A model generated the notes under the pieces. That model saw only the letters and a program-made list of their open reading frames with translations. It searched no databases and had not been told where the DNA came from. DNA of 64,000 bases from Vibrio fortis (lineage in GTDB: Bacteria > Pseudomonadota > Gammaproteobacteria > Enterobacterales > Vibrionaceae). Position numbers and translations under genes: made by a program. The DNA is taken from contig NZ_JFFR01000005.1 in assembly GCF_000695685.1 (NCBI RefSeq), positions 1 to 64,000 of the forward strand, in the 5' to 3' direction. Below, piece after piece: positions 12,304 through 20,244 of this stretch. Positions within the stretch are counted from its first letter, which is position 1. Every line of letters begins with the position of its first letter.

Positions 12304-12321
12304 TTGTTAAGAGCTTAAAAG

Positions 12322-12350
12322 AAAAGGCACCTTCGGGTGCCTTTTTTGTT
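12322..12350 (+). terminator. Intrinsic terminator after rpoC
   Basis: AAAAGGCACC pairs with GGTGCCTTTT around a TTCG tetraloop, followed by further T residues. A textbook strong terminator closing the rpoBC operon. Confidence 0.96.
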
Positions 12351-12397
12351 TTTGGGTGAAGGGAAAGTATCATTCCATCGTGTAAGAAGGAGCGAGT

Positions 12398-12474
12398 ATG
12401 GAGTCACCTCTAACTCTCACCATTTAAAGAGAACCCGAATTATGAGCTTTTACTATTGGGGAATGCTGTTCTAA
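12398..12474 (+). other. Two tandem micro-ORFs (9 and 10 codons), coding status unknown
   Basis: The interval between the rpoC terminator and the rsd terminator holds ATG...TAA at 12398-12427 (MESPLTLTI), preceded at five bases by AAGGAG. A second ATG...TAA at 12442-12474 encodes MSFYYWGMLF. No + strand gene follows directly and I know no homologue. The clear ribosome-binding site on the first is the only positive sign, and chance is a fair explanation. Confidence 0.2.
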
Positions 12475-12479
12475 GAACG

Positions 12480-12510
12480 TAAAAGGGCTGACGTCATAAA
12501 CGCCAACCCT
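12480..12510 (-). terminator. Intrinsic terminator after rsd
   Basis: Read on the minus strand, AGGGTTGGCGT pairs with ACGTCAGCCCT (11 pairs, two G:U) around TTATG and is followed by TTTTA. It lies 29 bases past the rsd stop. Confidence 0.85.
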
Positions 12511-12539
12511 CACGATTTAATCTTCTTTTCGTTTCTTGC

Positions 12540-13028
12540 TTATGCGCCTGGCGGAATCGCTAAACTGTCGGCAATAAGCTGAATCAGATGGTCTTCTACT
12601 TCAAAACGCACTTCAAGTAGCTCTCCAACCTTCGACATGTCGACCTCGAAGTTAGGCAACTCATCGTCTGCACTTACTTTTACGTATTTATCGTTGAACT
12701 CTAGCAGCGGCTCAGTGGTGAGAACGATCTTCGCGTAAGTAGTGTCGATTTCGTCGTTGGTTTTAAAGCCAGTCGCTTGCCATTTCGCCATGACCATATC
12801 GTAGATCTTAAAATGACCTTCAGAGATATAATCAACAACGTGATCGCAAAATGAGCTGATTTCTTTAGGAGAAGGGAGTTCAACAACGTTTGATTGCCCG
12901 TTAGCTGGCTGAAGGGTACCTAGCTTGCAATACTCGACGATTAGAGACTGTCGAGTTTCGAGCCAATGATCGATGACCTCATTCGAGCCACCCCATTGTT
13001 CTTGTACTTGTTTAAATTTATTTAGCAT
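12540..13028 (-). CDS. rsd: Anti-sigma-70 regulator Rsd
   Basis: Rsd/AlgQ-family protein that binds sigma-70 region 4, sequesters it in stationary phase, and in E. coli also stimulates SpoT when bound by HPr. Family hallmarks are GGSNEVIDHWLETRQSLIVE near the N-terminus, FCDHVVDYISEGHFKIYD in the middle and LEVRFEVEDHLIQL near the end. The start is set at the second in-frame ATG (13028), giving 162 residues. GAGGA lies seven bases before it, whereas the ATG at 13034 is too close to that site. rsd is convergent with rpoC and divergent from nudC. A perfect palindrome lies in its leader. Confidence 0.9.
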   Translation of the reverse strand: MLNKFKQVQEQWGGSNEVIDHWLETRQSLIVEYCKLGTLQPANGQSNVVELPSPKEISSFCDHVVDYISEGHFKIYDMVMAKWQATGFKTNDEIDTTYAKIVLTTEPLLEFNDKYVKVSADDELPNFEVDMSKVGELLEVRFEVEDHLIQLIADSLAIPPGA

Positions 13029-13046
13029 GACCATGTCCTCATGATC

Positions 13047-13066
13047 TGATCACAACCTTGTGATCA
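13047..13066. promoter_or_regulatory. Perfect 9+2+9 palindrome in the rsd leader
   Basis: TGATCACAA and TTGTGATCA flank a CC spacer, 19 bases before the rsd start codon and just upstream of its Shine-Dalgarno. It could be a dimeric operator or an mRNA hairpin (stem TGATCACA). The order of half-sites is opposite to a CRP site. Confidence 0.45.
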
Positions 13067-13200
13067 TGATAAGTGCTTAAGTAGGGGTCCATTTGTTATA
13101 CGCTACTAAAAGTAATAGCCTGAATTAATATCGGCTACAACTCTAGTATGAAATTAGATTGCCAGTAAAATGAACGAACTGCAAGCAATGAGGCATAGGG

Positions 13201-13983
13201 ATGTTAAAAAAAAGTGACGGTAAGATGACTGACAAAGCGTACTGGTGTGTCGTATCAGGAAGCGATATTTGGACCATAGAAGGCCGCTTACCACTTGGCA
13301 CTGCTGTGGATTTTGAACTCAATATCGAACACGCGATATGCATTGGTCAGTATCAAAATCATCATGTTTACTGGCTAAATGATTCTGACAGCGATCTTCA
13401 ATTTGAGATGCAAAGCCTGCGTGAATTGCTGCACTGGCCTGAGGCTCTATTTCTGTTCGCTAGCAAAGCGATTCAGTACGGTCACATGAGCCAAAGCATG
13501 CGTTTTTGCCCACAATGTGGCGGACGCAATCACCTCAATCATAATCAAGTGGCGATGCAGTGCGGTGATTGTCGCACGTTGCACTATCCAAGAATCTTTC
13601 CATGCATCATTGTCGCTGTAAGGCACGACAATAAGATTTTGCTTGCTCAGCACCCACGACACAAAACCGGGATGTATACGGTGATAGCGGGCTTCCTAGA
13701 GGTCGGAGAGACTCTCGAACAGTGTGTTGCTCGTGAAGTGAAAGAAGAAACAGGAATCGATGTGACTAACATCCGATACTTCGGCAGCCAGCCTTGGGCT
13801 TTCCCTTCTAGTATGATGATGGGCTTTCTTGCCGACTATGCTGGTGGTGTGTTGAAACCAGACTACAGCGAACTGTCTGATGCTCAATGGTTTACGAAAG
13901 ATTCTATGCCAGAAGTCGCGCCGAAAGGGACCATTGCAAGAGCGCTGATTGAGCAGACGATTGAAGATATCGCTGCGGATTAA
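13201..13983 (+). CDS. nudC: NAD(+)/NADH pyrophosphatase, RNA NAD-decapping hydrolase NudC
   Basis: NudC hydrolyses NADH/NAD+ and removes the NAD cap from RNA 5' ends. The 260-residue protein has a zinc ribbon with C103, C106, C121 and C124. The Nudix box ([11 protein letters not shown]...REVKEETGI) is at about residues 164-186. The NudC-specific SQPWAFP is at 196-202, where the common form is SQPWPFP. The ATG is preceded by GAGGCATAGGG. It is divergent from rsd and precedes hemE, as in E. coli. Confidence 0.95.
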   Translation: MLKKSDGKMTDKAYWCVVSGSDIWTIEGRLPLGTAVDFELNIEHAICIGQYQNHHVYWLNDSDSDLQFEMQSLRELLHWPEALFLFASKAIQYGHMSQSMRFCPQCGGRNHLNHNQVAMQCGDCRTLHYPRIFPCIIVAVRHDNKILLAQHPRHKTGMYTVIAGFLEVGETLEQCVAREVKEETGIDVTNIRYFGSQPWAFPSSMMMGFLADYAGGVLKPDYSELSDAQWFTKDSMPEVAPKGTIARALIEQTIEDIAAD

Positions 13984-14046
13984 ATCTATCTAAAAACGGA
14001 TGGATTGGCCTACAGGAGTATTTGGCCTATGGGTGGTCAAATACCT

Positions 14047-14072
14047 AAAAAAAACCCTCCACAAGTGGAGGG
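14047..14072 (-). terminator. Orphan minus-strand intrinsic terminator
   Basis: On the minus strand, CCCTCCAC pairs with GTGGAGGG (tight TT loop) and is followed by eight T residues. On the plus strand no T-run follows. The nearest minus-strand gene upstream ends at 16052, beyond two plus-strand genes, so this terminator serves no annotated transcript. Confidence 0.85.
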
Positions 14073-14117
14073 GGTAAGTAAGATGTCGTTATGAGATGCT
14101 GAGTTGTAGGAACTCAG

Positions 14118-14126
14118 TGTTATAAT
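14118..14126 (+). promoter_or_regulatory. Extended -10 promoter candidate for hemE
   Basis: TGTTATAAT is a perfect extended -10 (TGn plus TATAAT) about 175 bases before hemE. There is no good -35. The inverted repeat CTGAGTT/AACTCAG (14099-14117) fills the -35 region, and the palindrome TTCGCTAGCGAA (14134-14145) lies at the expected start of transcription. Both could be operators. Confidence 0.5.
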
Positions 14127-14300
14127 TGTAATTTTCGCTAGCGAACAAATTTTTAACATGTGCCTATGATTGGGTGCAAATTAAGCATTGATTTAAAAGT
14201 TAATAACTTGATCTAGGTTGCAAAGCACACAGCTTTTACCCTGCAATCAGTGTTAGAATACACGCCAACAACTAGACAAGATTGAATTGGAATTTACGGA

Positions 14301-15368
14301 ATGACCGAATTAAAAAATGATCGCTATCTACGCGCACTCTTAAAACAGCCTGTTGATTACACGCCAGTATGGATGATGCGCCAAGCAGGTCGTTATCTTC
14401 CAGAGTACAAGGCAACTCGTGCTGAAGCGGGTGACTTTATGTCGCTTTGTAAGAACGCTGAACTGGCATCTGAAGTAACGCTTCAACCTCTGCGTCGCTT
14501 CCCTCTTGATGCAGCAATCTTGTTCTCAGATATTTTGACGATTCCTGATGCGATGGGCCTTGAGCTGCGCTTTGCTGCGGGTGAAGGCCCGGTATTTGAT
14601 AAGCCAATTACCTGCAAAGCAGACGTAGAAAAAATTGGCCTGCCAGATCCAGAAGGTGAACTGCAGTACGTAATGAACGCAGTTCGTCAGATCCGCAAAG
14701 ATCTAAACGGTGATGTTCCACTGATCGGTTTCTCTGGTAGCCCATGGACACTAGCGACTTACATGGTTGAAGGTGGCAGCTCGAAAGCGTTCACTAAGAT
14801 CAAGAAGATGATGTACGCAGAACCTCAAACTCTGCACCTACTTCTAGATAAGCTAGCAGACAGCGTTATCGAATACCTAAACGCTCAAATCAAAGCGGGT
14901 GCTCAATCAGTCATGGTATTTGATACTTGGGGTGGCGTATTGACTCCTCGTGATTACAACTTATTCTCACTGCAATACATGCATAAGATTGTTGATGGCC
15001 TTATCCGTGAAAACGACGGTCGTCGCGTACCAGTGACGCTATTTACTAAGAACGGCGGCATGTGGCTAGAGCAGATCGCAGCGACGGGCTGTGACGCAGT
15101 TGGCCTAGACTGGACTATCAACATTCAAGATGCGGTTAAACGCGTGGGTGATAAGGTTGCACTGCAAGGTAACATGGATCCTTCTATGCTTTACGCTTCT
15201 CCAGAGCGTATCCGTGAAGAAGTCTCTACGATTCTTGAAGGCTTCGGTGACGCGGGTACTGGCCACGTATTTAACCTTGGTCACGGTATCCATCTAGACG
15301 TGCCGCCAGAAAATGCAGGCGTGTTCGTAGAAGCGGTACATGAACTGTCTAAGCCTTACCACAAATAA
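14301..15368 (+). CDS. hemE: Uroporphyrinogen decarboxylase
   Basis: HemE converts uroporphyrinogen III to coproporphyrinogen III by removing four acetate carboxyls, an early heme step. The 355 residues are the usual length. The signature [15 protein letters not shown] lies near residues 22-36 and [17 protein letters not shown] near 145-160. The C-terminal half keeps FNLGHGI. It stands alone with its own leader and terminator. E. coli has nfi downstream, which is absent here. Confidence 0.98.
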   Translation: MTELKNDRYLRALLKQPVDYTPVWMMRQAGRYLPEYKATRAEAGDFMSLCKNAELASEVTLQPLRRFPLDAAILFSDILTIPDAMGLELRFAAGEGPVFDKPITCKADVEKIGLPDPEGELQYVMNAVRQIRKDLNGDVPLIGFSGSPWTLATYMVEGGSSKAFTKIKKMMYAEPQTLHLLLDKLADSVIEYLNAQIKAGAQSVMVFDTWGGVLTPRDYNLFSLQYMHKIVDGLIRENDGRRVPVTLFTKNGGMWLEQIAATGCDAVGLDWTINIQDAVKRVGDKVALQGNMDPSMLYASPERIREEVSTILEGFGDAGTGHVFNLGHGIHLDVPPENAGVFVEAVHELSKPYHK

Positions 15369-15392
15369 CGTTTAGAGTTAGGTTTATATCAG

Positions 15393-15426
15393 AGCCCCTC
15401 ACTATTGCAGTGAGGGGCTTTTTTGT
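15393..15426 (+). terminator. Intrinsic terminator after hemE
   Basis: AGCCCCTCACT pairs perfectly with AGTGAGGGGCT around a five-base loop and is followed by a run of T. Confidence 0.96.
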
Positions 15427-15501
15427 TTCTGGGAGTTTCACAGGTGCCCCGATAATTTTCGACTATGATCTACATAATGGGGAAATTCGAAGGAGTTGAG
15501 T

Positions 15502-16047
15502 ATGTTAAGAATGGGTTTTGCTTGGTTATTAAGTGCAATGTTGGTTTCTGGTTGTGCTTCGGACGTGGCGACCGATTACGACTCCTCGGTCGATTTTAGT
15601 GGTTTTTCGACCTATCAGTATCATGAAGATCCCAATACGCCTGTGACCTTAGATGGCGCTCGAATTAAGAAAGCGGTCGACAAAGAGATGGCCTTGAGAG
15701 GTATGCGCTTATCCGAGTCCGATGGTCAGTTGACGGTCTACTATGAGATTTTAGAAGCGTCTGAGTTACTGGCGGATGGACCAACCTTTAGCTTTGGTTT
15801 TGGCACGGGCAGCATTAATAGCCGCTATGGTGCTGGCGTTAGTACGCCAACTCGAGTCAAAGAGAAGAAATACGGCAAGCTCAGTGTGAACTTGATTGAT
15901 ACACAAACTAACGACGTGGTGTGGCGCTCCGTCTCTCAAAGACAGCTAACGGAAACCATGGACTCTGAAGAGCGAAATGAATTCGTTCAAGACCAGGTGC
16001 AGCAGATGTTCGAAGAATACCCAATTGCAGCGCCACGAGTGAAGTAA
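15502..16047 (+). CDS. DUF4136 family lipoprotein
   Basis: The precursor has a short signal peptide and a lipobox LVSGC with the lipidated cysteine at residue 18, so it should be membrane-anchored in the envelope. The rest resembles DUF4136 proteins: DFSGFSTYQY after the lipobox, a central VYYEIL strand, a glycine/serine-rich loop, and VNLIDTQTNDVVWRS near the end. The role of the family is unknown. The ATG at 15502 follows AAGGAG at six bases. A TTG six bases upstream is less likely. The gene ends four bases before the convergent dehydrogenase gene. Confidence 0.8.
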   Translation: MLRMGFAWLLSAMLVSGCASDVATDYDSSVDFSGFSTYQYHEDPNTPVTLDGARIKKAVDKEMALRGMRLSESDGQLTVYYEILEASELLADGPTFSFGFGTGSINSRYGAGVSTPTRVKEKKYGKLSVNLIDTQTNDVVWRSVSQRQLTETMDSEERNEFVQDQVQQMFEEYPIAAPRVK

Positions 16048-16051
16048 ATCG

Positions 16052-16978
16052 CTAGTACCCTTTATCGAAATCGATTTGGTATTTGAGTTGAAAGCCATCG
16101 CGCCAAGACTGGTAGTTGTTAGCAAATATCTCGACAACCTGTCGTGGTTCACTAAGAGCGGCAATATGGGGCGTGATAGTGATTTGAGGCAGCCCCCAGA
16201 AAGGGTGCTCTTTTGCTAGAGGCTCACTTTCAAATACATCTAGGAAGGCGTGTTCGATCCAGCGGCTTTTCAGTGCTAACAGAAGGCCTGCTTCATCGAG
16301 TGTACTGCCTCGGCCTACATTAAAGAGTAATGCACCTTGGCAATGACTGAGCAGTTCACCATCGAGTAACTTGTTGGTTTGCGGCGTTGAGGGCAGGGTA
16401 TTGACGATGATATCCGCTTGTTTGAGAGCGACGTGTGCTTCGTTGATGTGGTAAGTGCTATCAAATGAAGTTTGACGTGGTGGTATGCCAGCACGATTGA
16501 CCCCAATTGCTTGAATACCGAAGGCTTGCGCCACCTTGGCGAGGTGGCTGCCAATTGAACCGGTACCAAGGATCACCATGGTGCGCCCGCTGAGTGATTG
16601 ATAGAGCTGTGGCTGCCATTGCTTTTGAGCTTGCTGCTGGTGGTAGTGTTGAAAGTGGCGGTAGTGGCTGATGCTGTATCCCATGACATACTCAGCAATG
16701 AGTGGACCGAAGATGCCTCTGACGTTGGTGAGTGTGTAATCTTGACGAAGCTCAGGGCTAGCTAGCGCGTTGATACCAGCATAAGTGCTTTGCAGCCAAT
16801 CCAGCTTGGTGAACTCGTTCAGGCGTTGAGCAACCAGAGGTGGAGCCGCGAGTACAATGTCAGCCTCCGCGGCGTTTTCGGTAATTTCTAGGTCGGGTAA
16901 GGCGTGTTCAAGGACCAGTTGTTGATAGGTCTCGTTGTGCTCGGTGAGAATATAGAGTTTATTGGTGAAATTGTTCAT
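16052..16978 (-). CDS. D-isomer-specific 2-hydroxyacid dehydrogenase (GhrA-like)
   Basis: NAD(P)-dependent reductase family that interconverts 2-oxoacids and D-2-hydroxyacids, such as glyoxylate and hydroxypyruvate. The 308-residue protein has the Rossmann motif GTGSIG at residues 138-143. The catalytic arginine is in FNVGRGSTLDE and the histidine in ITPHIAALS. The substrate cannot be read from sequence. The gene is convergent with the DUF4136 gene and divergent from yjaG, with about 70 bases between starts. In E. coli this position holds nfi. Confidence 0.85.
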   Translation of the reverse strand: MNNFTNKLYILTEHNETYQQLVLEHALPDLEITENAAEADIVLAAPPLVAQRLNEFTKLDWLQSTYAGINALASPELRQDYTLTNVRGIFGPLIAEYVMGYSISHYRHFQHYHQQQAQKQWQPQLYQSLSGRTMVILGTGSIGSHLAKVAQAFGIQAIGVNRAGIPPRQTSFDSTYHINEAHVALKQADIIVNTLPSTPQTNKLLDGELLSHCQGALLFNVGRGSTLDEAGLLLALKSRWIEHAFLDVFESEPLAKEHPFWGLPQITITPHIAALSEPRQVVEIFANNYQSWRDGFQLKYQIDFDKGY

Positions 16979-17049
16979 CGGCTTACCTTTTTTCCCTAAG
17001 GTTTATCAAGTACACTTTCGCTGTCTTTTTCTGCAACTATTGAGTAACT

Positions 17050-17637
17050 ATGCTACAGAATCCACTTCAGGTTCGTCTTGAAAAACTAGAACCTTGGCAA
17101 CAAATTACTTTCATGGCGTGTCTGTGTGAGCGTATGTACCCTAACTATGCCATGTTTTGTGAGAATACAGAATTTGCCGAAGCACGAATCTACCGTGATG
17201 TGTTAGACAGTGTCTGGGAAATCCTAACGGTAAAAACCGCGAAGGTGAACTTTGAGCGTCAACTAGAGAAAATTGAAGAGCTATTCCCGAGTGCAGAAGA
17301 TTTCGACTTCTATGGTGTGTACCCTGCAATGGATGCGTGCCAAGGTCTTGCTACACTGCTGCATGGCTTGTTGGACCGTGAACACTTATTTGAAGCGGTG
17401 ATTAAGGTTAGCCAACAGTCGGTTAAGACGGTCGCGGATCTTGAGTTTGCTCAAGGTGCAGACGAAGTGACTAACCAGAACCAAAAAGAGAACGAAGCAG
17501 TATGTGAAGAGTGGGACGTTCAGTGGGCTATCTTCCGCCCTCTACGTGAAACCACAGAGCGTGATATTGAGCTGATTAAAGACTTACGTCATGAATTACG
17601 TGAAGAGCCAGTCAGCAACATTGGCGTTGCTATCTAA
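17050..17637 (+). CDS. yjaG: YjaG family protein (DUF416)
   Basis: A 195-residue cytosolic protein of the DUF416 family, helix-rich, with no signal or membrane segment. Recognised by LEKLEPWQQITFMACLCERM near the N-terminus and the acidic EDFDFYGVYPAMDAC segment near residues 78-92. The position before hupA is conserved with E. coli yjaG. The function is unknown. A bidirectional terminator separates it from the convergent CNNM gene. Confidence 0.88.
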   Translation: MLQNPLQVRLEKLEPWQQITFMACLCERMYPNYAMFCENTEFAEARIYRDVLDSVWEILTVKTAKVNFERQLEKIEELFPSAEDFDFYGVYPAMDACQGLATLLHGLLDREHLFEAVIKVSQQSVKTVADLEFAQGADEVTNQNQKENEAVCEEWDVQWAIFRPLRETTERDIELIKDLRHELREEPVSNIGVAI

Positions 17638-17657
17638 GCTCACGATTGAATAGTAAA

Positions 17658-17685
17658 AATAAAGGCTCCCTCGGGAGCCTTTATT
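17658..17685. terminator. Bidirectional terminator between yjaG and the CNNM gene
   Basis: AATAAAGGCTCC pairs with GGAGCCTTTATT around CTCG. A/T-rich flanks on both sides let it serve both convergent genes. Confidence 0.88.
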
Positions 17686-17697
17686 GTATGCGCTTGA

Positions 17698-18861
17698 TTA
17701 CGCTTTTTTATCTGCTGAAGAGACATCAGAGTCTTGGTTAACCTCAGCTTCGGCTTCAGTTTTTTCTTCGGTCTCTGTTTCTTCTTTCTCTTCGAGCTCT
17801 TCTTCATGCTCGTCATCGCGGCTTTCGATTACGCCGTGGGTCTCTTTCCAGTTTTCCCAACGCTGAAACGCCAGTTCTTGCATGTCAGTGTTCTTGTCGG
17901 CTTCATCGACAATCTCTTGACCAACTAAGTGCTCAAAGATGTCTTCAAGGGTAATAATACCTTGGATGGTGCCGTACTCATCGACCACCATCGCCAGTTG
18001 AAGACGCTTAGCCATCATCTGATCGAAGGCTTTTGGTAGTACTAAGTTGTTGAGCAATACATGAATTGGTCGTGTTACATCGCCCAGTGATTTCTCACCA
18101 CTGCCTGCTTGTTGTAGTTTGAACAGTTCTAGACGGTGTACGAAGCCAATGATGTTGTCACTCTGCTCGCTGTAAACCAGTGGGCGAGAGAATGGCGTCT
18201 CTTTGTGCTCAGATAGAAACTCATTAATCGTCATCTCGGCATCAACACGAAATACGACAGGACGAGGAGTCATTACTTGAGTCACAGGTACGTCTTGAAT
18301 GCCCAGCAGATTGCTCAGGATTTTTGATTCACCTTCTGCAAATTCGCCGCTCTCTTTTGCCAAGATCGCCATCGCAGATAACTCGTCACGCATTTTTGGT
18401 GCTTCGTGGCCACGTGCAAGACGCTTGGTAATTTGTTCAGAGAACCATACGAAAGGCGTTAGGAAGAACACCATCCAACGCAGAACTCTTGAAGATGCCG
18501 GCGCAAGCTGACGCCAGTAAGTTGCACCAATGGTCTTAGGAACGATTTCTGATAGCACTAGAATGCCTAGCGTAAGTACGGCAGAGAAAACACCCAACCA
18601 CTGACTACCAAATACAACTGCCGCTTGCGCACCCGCTGTCGCGGCACCGATAGTGTGCGCGATGGTGTTGAGCGTTAGGATAGAAGCAAGTGGTCTATCA
18701 ATGTCTGTTTTCAGCTTATCGAGCGACTCAGCTACAGGGTGGCCTTGTTGCTTGAGTTGAGCGATGTAGCTCGGACTGATACTCAGTAACACAGCTTCCA
18801 AAACAGAACAGATAAAAGAAACTCCAATAGCAATGGAGACGTAGATAGTTAGCAGCAGCAT
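17698..18861 (-). CDS. CNNM/CBS-pair membrane protein (HlyC/CorC-like family)
   Basis: A 387-residue integral membrane protein with an N-terminal CNNM (DUF21) domain. Hydrophobic helices lie within about residues 1-155, including the LVLSEIVPKTIGA signature. A pair of CBS domains follows (VMTPRPVVFRVDAEMTI and VVDEYGTIQGIITLEDIFEHLVG). Relatives take part in magnesium or cobalt transport or resistance, but the substrate is unproven. There is no CorC_HlyC transporter-associated domain. The last 50 residues are a Glu-rich low-complexity tail. It is divergent from hupA. Confidence 0.85.
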   Translation of the reverse strand: MLLLTIYVSIAIGVSFICSVLEAVLLSISPSYIAQLKQQGHPVAESLDKLKTDIDRPLASILTLNTIAHTIGAATAGAQAAVVFGSQWLGVFSAVLTLGILVLSEIVPKTIGATYWRQLAPASSRVLRWMVFFLTPFVWFSEQITKRLARGHEAPKMRDELSAMAILAKESGEFAEGESKILSNLLGIQDVPVTQVMTPRPVVFRVDAEMTINEFLSEHKETPFSRPLVYSEQSDNIIGFVHRLELFKLQQAGSGEKSLGDVTRPIHVLLNNLVLPKAFDQMMAKRLQLAMVVDEYGTIQGIITLEDIFEHLVGQEIVDEADKNTDMQELAFQRWENWKETHGVIESRDDEHEEELEEKEETETEEKTEAEAEVNQDSDVSSADKKA

Positions 18862-19132
18862 GTTTGCCCTTAATGATAGATTGTACGCTTTGTCAGCGAT
18901 TCAAGCTGGATTATAGAAAAAAATTGATGCTTTGGTCATCATTAATTTTAGTCTCAGCCCCCTTTAAACAAGGGCTTGGAAGGGAATTTGAGTAACAAAT
19001 TGTGAGTTATTACTCATATTATGGCTAAAACTACGGCATTAGAGTCAAAGATCGTCGACAAACCTTTGCCAGATGGGGCATTTATGTTTTAGAGTGAATT
19101 GAATTTAAAAATACAAAGAAGGGAAACCTAAA

Positions 19133-19405
19133 ATGAACAAGACCCAATTAATCGACTTTATTGCTGAAAAAGCGGACCTTTCTAAAGCTCAAGCGAAAGC
19201 TGCGCTAGAAGCGACTCTTGGTGGCGTAACTGATGCTCTTAAAGATGGCGATCAAGTTCAGCTAATTGGTTTTGGTACTTTCAAAGTAAACCACCGTGCA
19301 GCTCGCACTGGTCGTAACCCAAAAACTGGTGATGAGATTCAAATCGCTGCTGCAAATGTTCCAGCATTTGTTGCAGGTAAAGCACTGAAAGATTCAGTGA
19401 AATAA
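19133..19405 (+). CDS. hupA: DNA-binding protein HU-alpha
   Basis: HU is the abundant nucleoid protein that bends DNA as a dimer. The 90 residues match E. coli HupA almost throughout: [20 protein letters not shown] at the start, [21 protein letters not shown] at the beta-arm with its intercalating proline, and ALKDSVK at the end. Strong Shine-Dalgarno GAAGGGAAACC. A perfect hairpin follows the stop and leads straight into the next gene. Confidence 0.98.
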   Translation: MNKTQLIDFIAEKADLSKAQAKAALEATLGGVTDALKDGDQVQLIGFGTFKVNHRAARTGRNPKTGDEIQIAAANVPAFVAGKALKDSVK

Positions 19406-19411
19406 TCTAAA

Positions 19412-19451
19412 CTGTACCGAGGTAGTCGTATTCCACCTCGGTACAGGTTTT
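19412..19451 (+). terminator. Hairpin after hupA that overlaps the next gene's ribosome-binding site
   Basis: CTGTACCGAGGT (19412-19423) pairs perfectly with ACCTCGGTACAG (19435-19446) and is followed by GTTTT and then the ATG at 19452. The only Shine-Dalgarno-like bases (CAGGT) are partly in the 3' arm. It can act as a leaky terminator and also mask translation. Confidence 0.8.
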
Positions 19452-20159
19452 ATGAAAAAAACAGTTCTTCTCGTTTCTCTCTTCTCAGCACTTCTCGTTG
19501 GATGTTCCTCATCCAGCCCGACACAAAATCTCGAACAATTTGAAACCTACACCGGTGGTCAGGTTATGGGTGACGCAACCAGCTTTTACTGGGTCACGAA
19601 TAAGCTTACACAGCCACACCGCTCAGCCGATTACGTTACTGTAGGCGATTATGGCTGGTACAAAACCGATTACGCTTGGTCTGATGGCATCTTGCGTGAG
19701 TTTATCCGTGAAGGTGAACAGCGCGACTCTAATGGCAAACTCGTGCCATACCGTGTCCACGTGCGTTTTAATGCGTCGGGTGACGCTGTCTATCAACAGC
19801 ATCGTATCGATGGAAAAATCTTACCGATTCAAGCAGAGCAGTTAGAGCGTTACAAAAAAGAGGCGACGAGTGTCTTAACCGCTACCGACAAACAAAACGG
19901 TGAGGGTTTAGAGTTGCTGCAAGGCTACTGGAATGGCCGCTCGTTTGAGAGCTGTGACGGTGACGAATTCACTGAATTTGAATTCAACCAAACATTACCA
20001 AGCTTCGTGATTAATCGCTTAGCGACGGTAGACAGCTATGCGGCAGTATTGGGCGATGTATCGCTCGGTAAGGGCAGTGTATCGGTTGAGGAGTTACTAA
20101 TGCTAGCGGAAGACAGCCATGACTGTATTACGCGTCCTGTGCTATTGAAAGAGCAGTAG
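19452..20159 (+). CDS. YjaH-like lipoprotein (DUF1481)
   Basis: A 235-residue lipoprotein precursor with signal MKKTVLLVSLFSALLVGC, giving a lipobox LVGC with the cysteine at residue 18. The position just after hupA is that of yjaH in E. coli, and the body fits DUF1481. Envelope location is expected and the function is unknown. The start lies six bases after the 3' arm of the hupA hairpin, so expression is probably tied to read-through and to melting of that hairpin. Confidence 0.8.
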   Translation: MKKTVLLVSLFSALLVGCSSSSPTQNLEQFETYTGGQVMGDATSFYWVTNKLTQPHRSADYVTVGDYGWYKTDYAWSDGILREFIREGEQRDSNGKLVPYRVHVRFNASGDAVYQQHRIDGKILPIQAEQLERYKKEATSVLTATDKQNGEGLELLQGYWNGRSFESCDGDEFTEFEFNQTLPSFVINRLATVDSYAAVLGDVSLGKGSVSVEELLMLAEDSHDCITRPVLLKEQ

Positions 20160-20192
20160 ATATATCACTGCTGAACAGCATTTATAGCAAAA

Positions 20193-20215
20193 GGATCATG
20201 GTAGGCCAAATACTC
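20193..20215 (+). repeat. Short motif shared with other intergenic regions
   Basis: GGATCATGGTAGGCCAAA (20193-20210) recurs with one change at 40412-40429 (GGATCATAGTAGGCCAAA). TAGGCCAAATACTC (20202-20215) recurs inverted at 14016-14029. All three copies lie between genes. Confidence 0.5.
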
Positions 20216-20244
20216 TGAAGGCTGCACATTTGGTTTAAAAATTA

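Larger units (their letters stand above)
14047..14145 (-). ncRNA. Candidate small RNA ending at the orphan terminator
   Basis: Upstream of the minus-strand terminator lie a 7-bp stem with a 5-base loop (14099-14117), an unpaired stretch of about 26 bases, and a 12-bp palindrome at 14134-14145. Hairpin, single-stranded region and U-rich terminator is the common layout of Hfq-dependent small RNAs. A possible promoter is a TGTTAAAAA extended -10 near 14150-14160 on the minus strand. The 5' end is a guess. Confidence 0.35.
13984..14300. other. nudC-hemE intergenic region (317 bases)
   Basis: The region holds a short motif (GAGTATTTGGCCTA) shared with another intergenic region, an intrinsic terminator that works only on the minus strand, two inverted repeats and a perfect extended -10. 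It is unusually rich in signals for its length. No open frame of note was seen. Confidence 0.7.
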
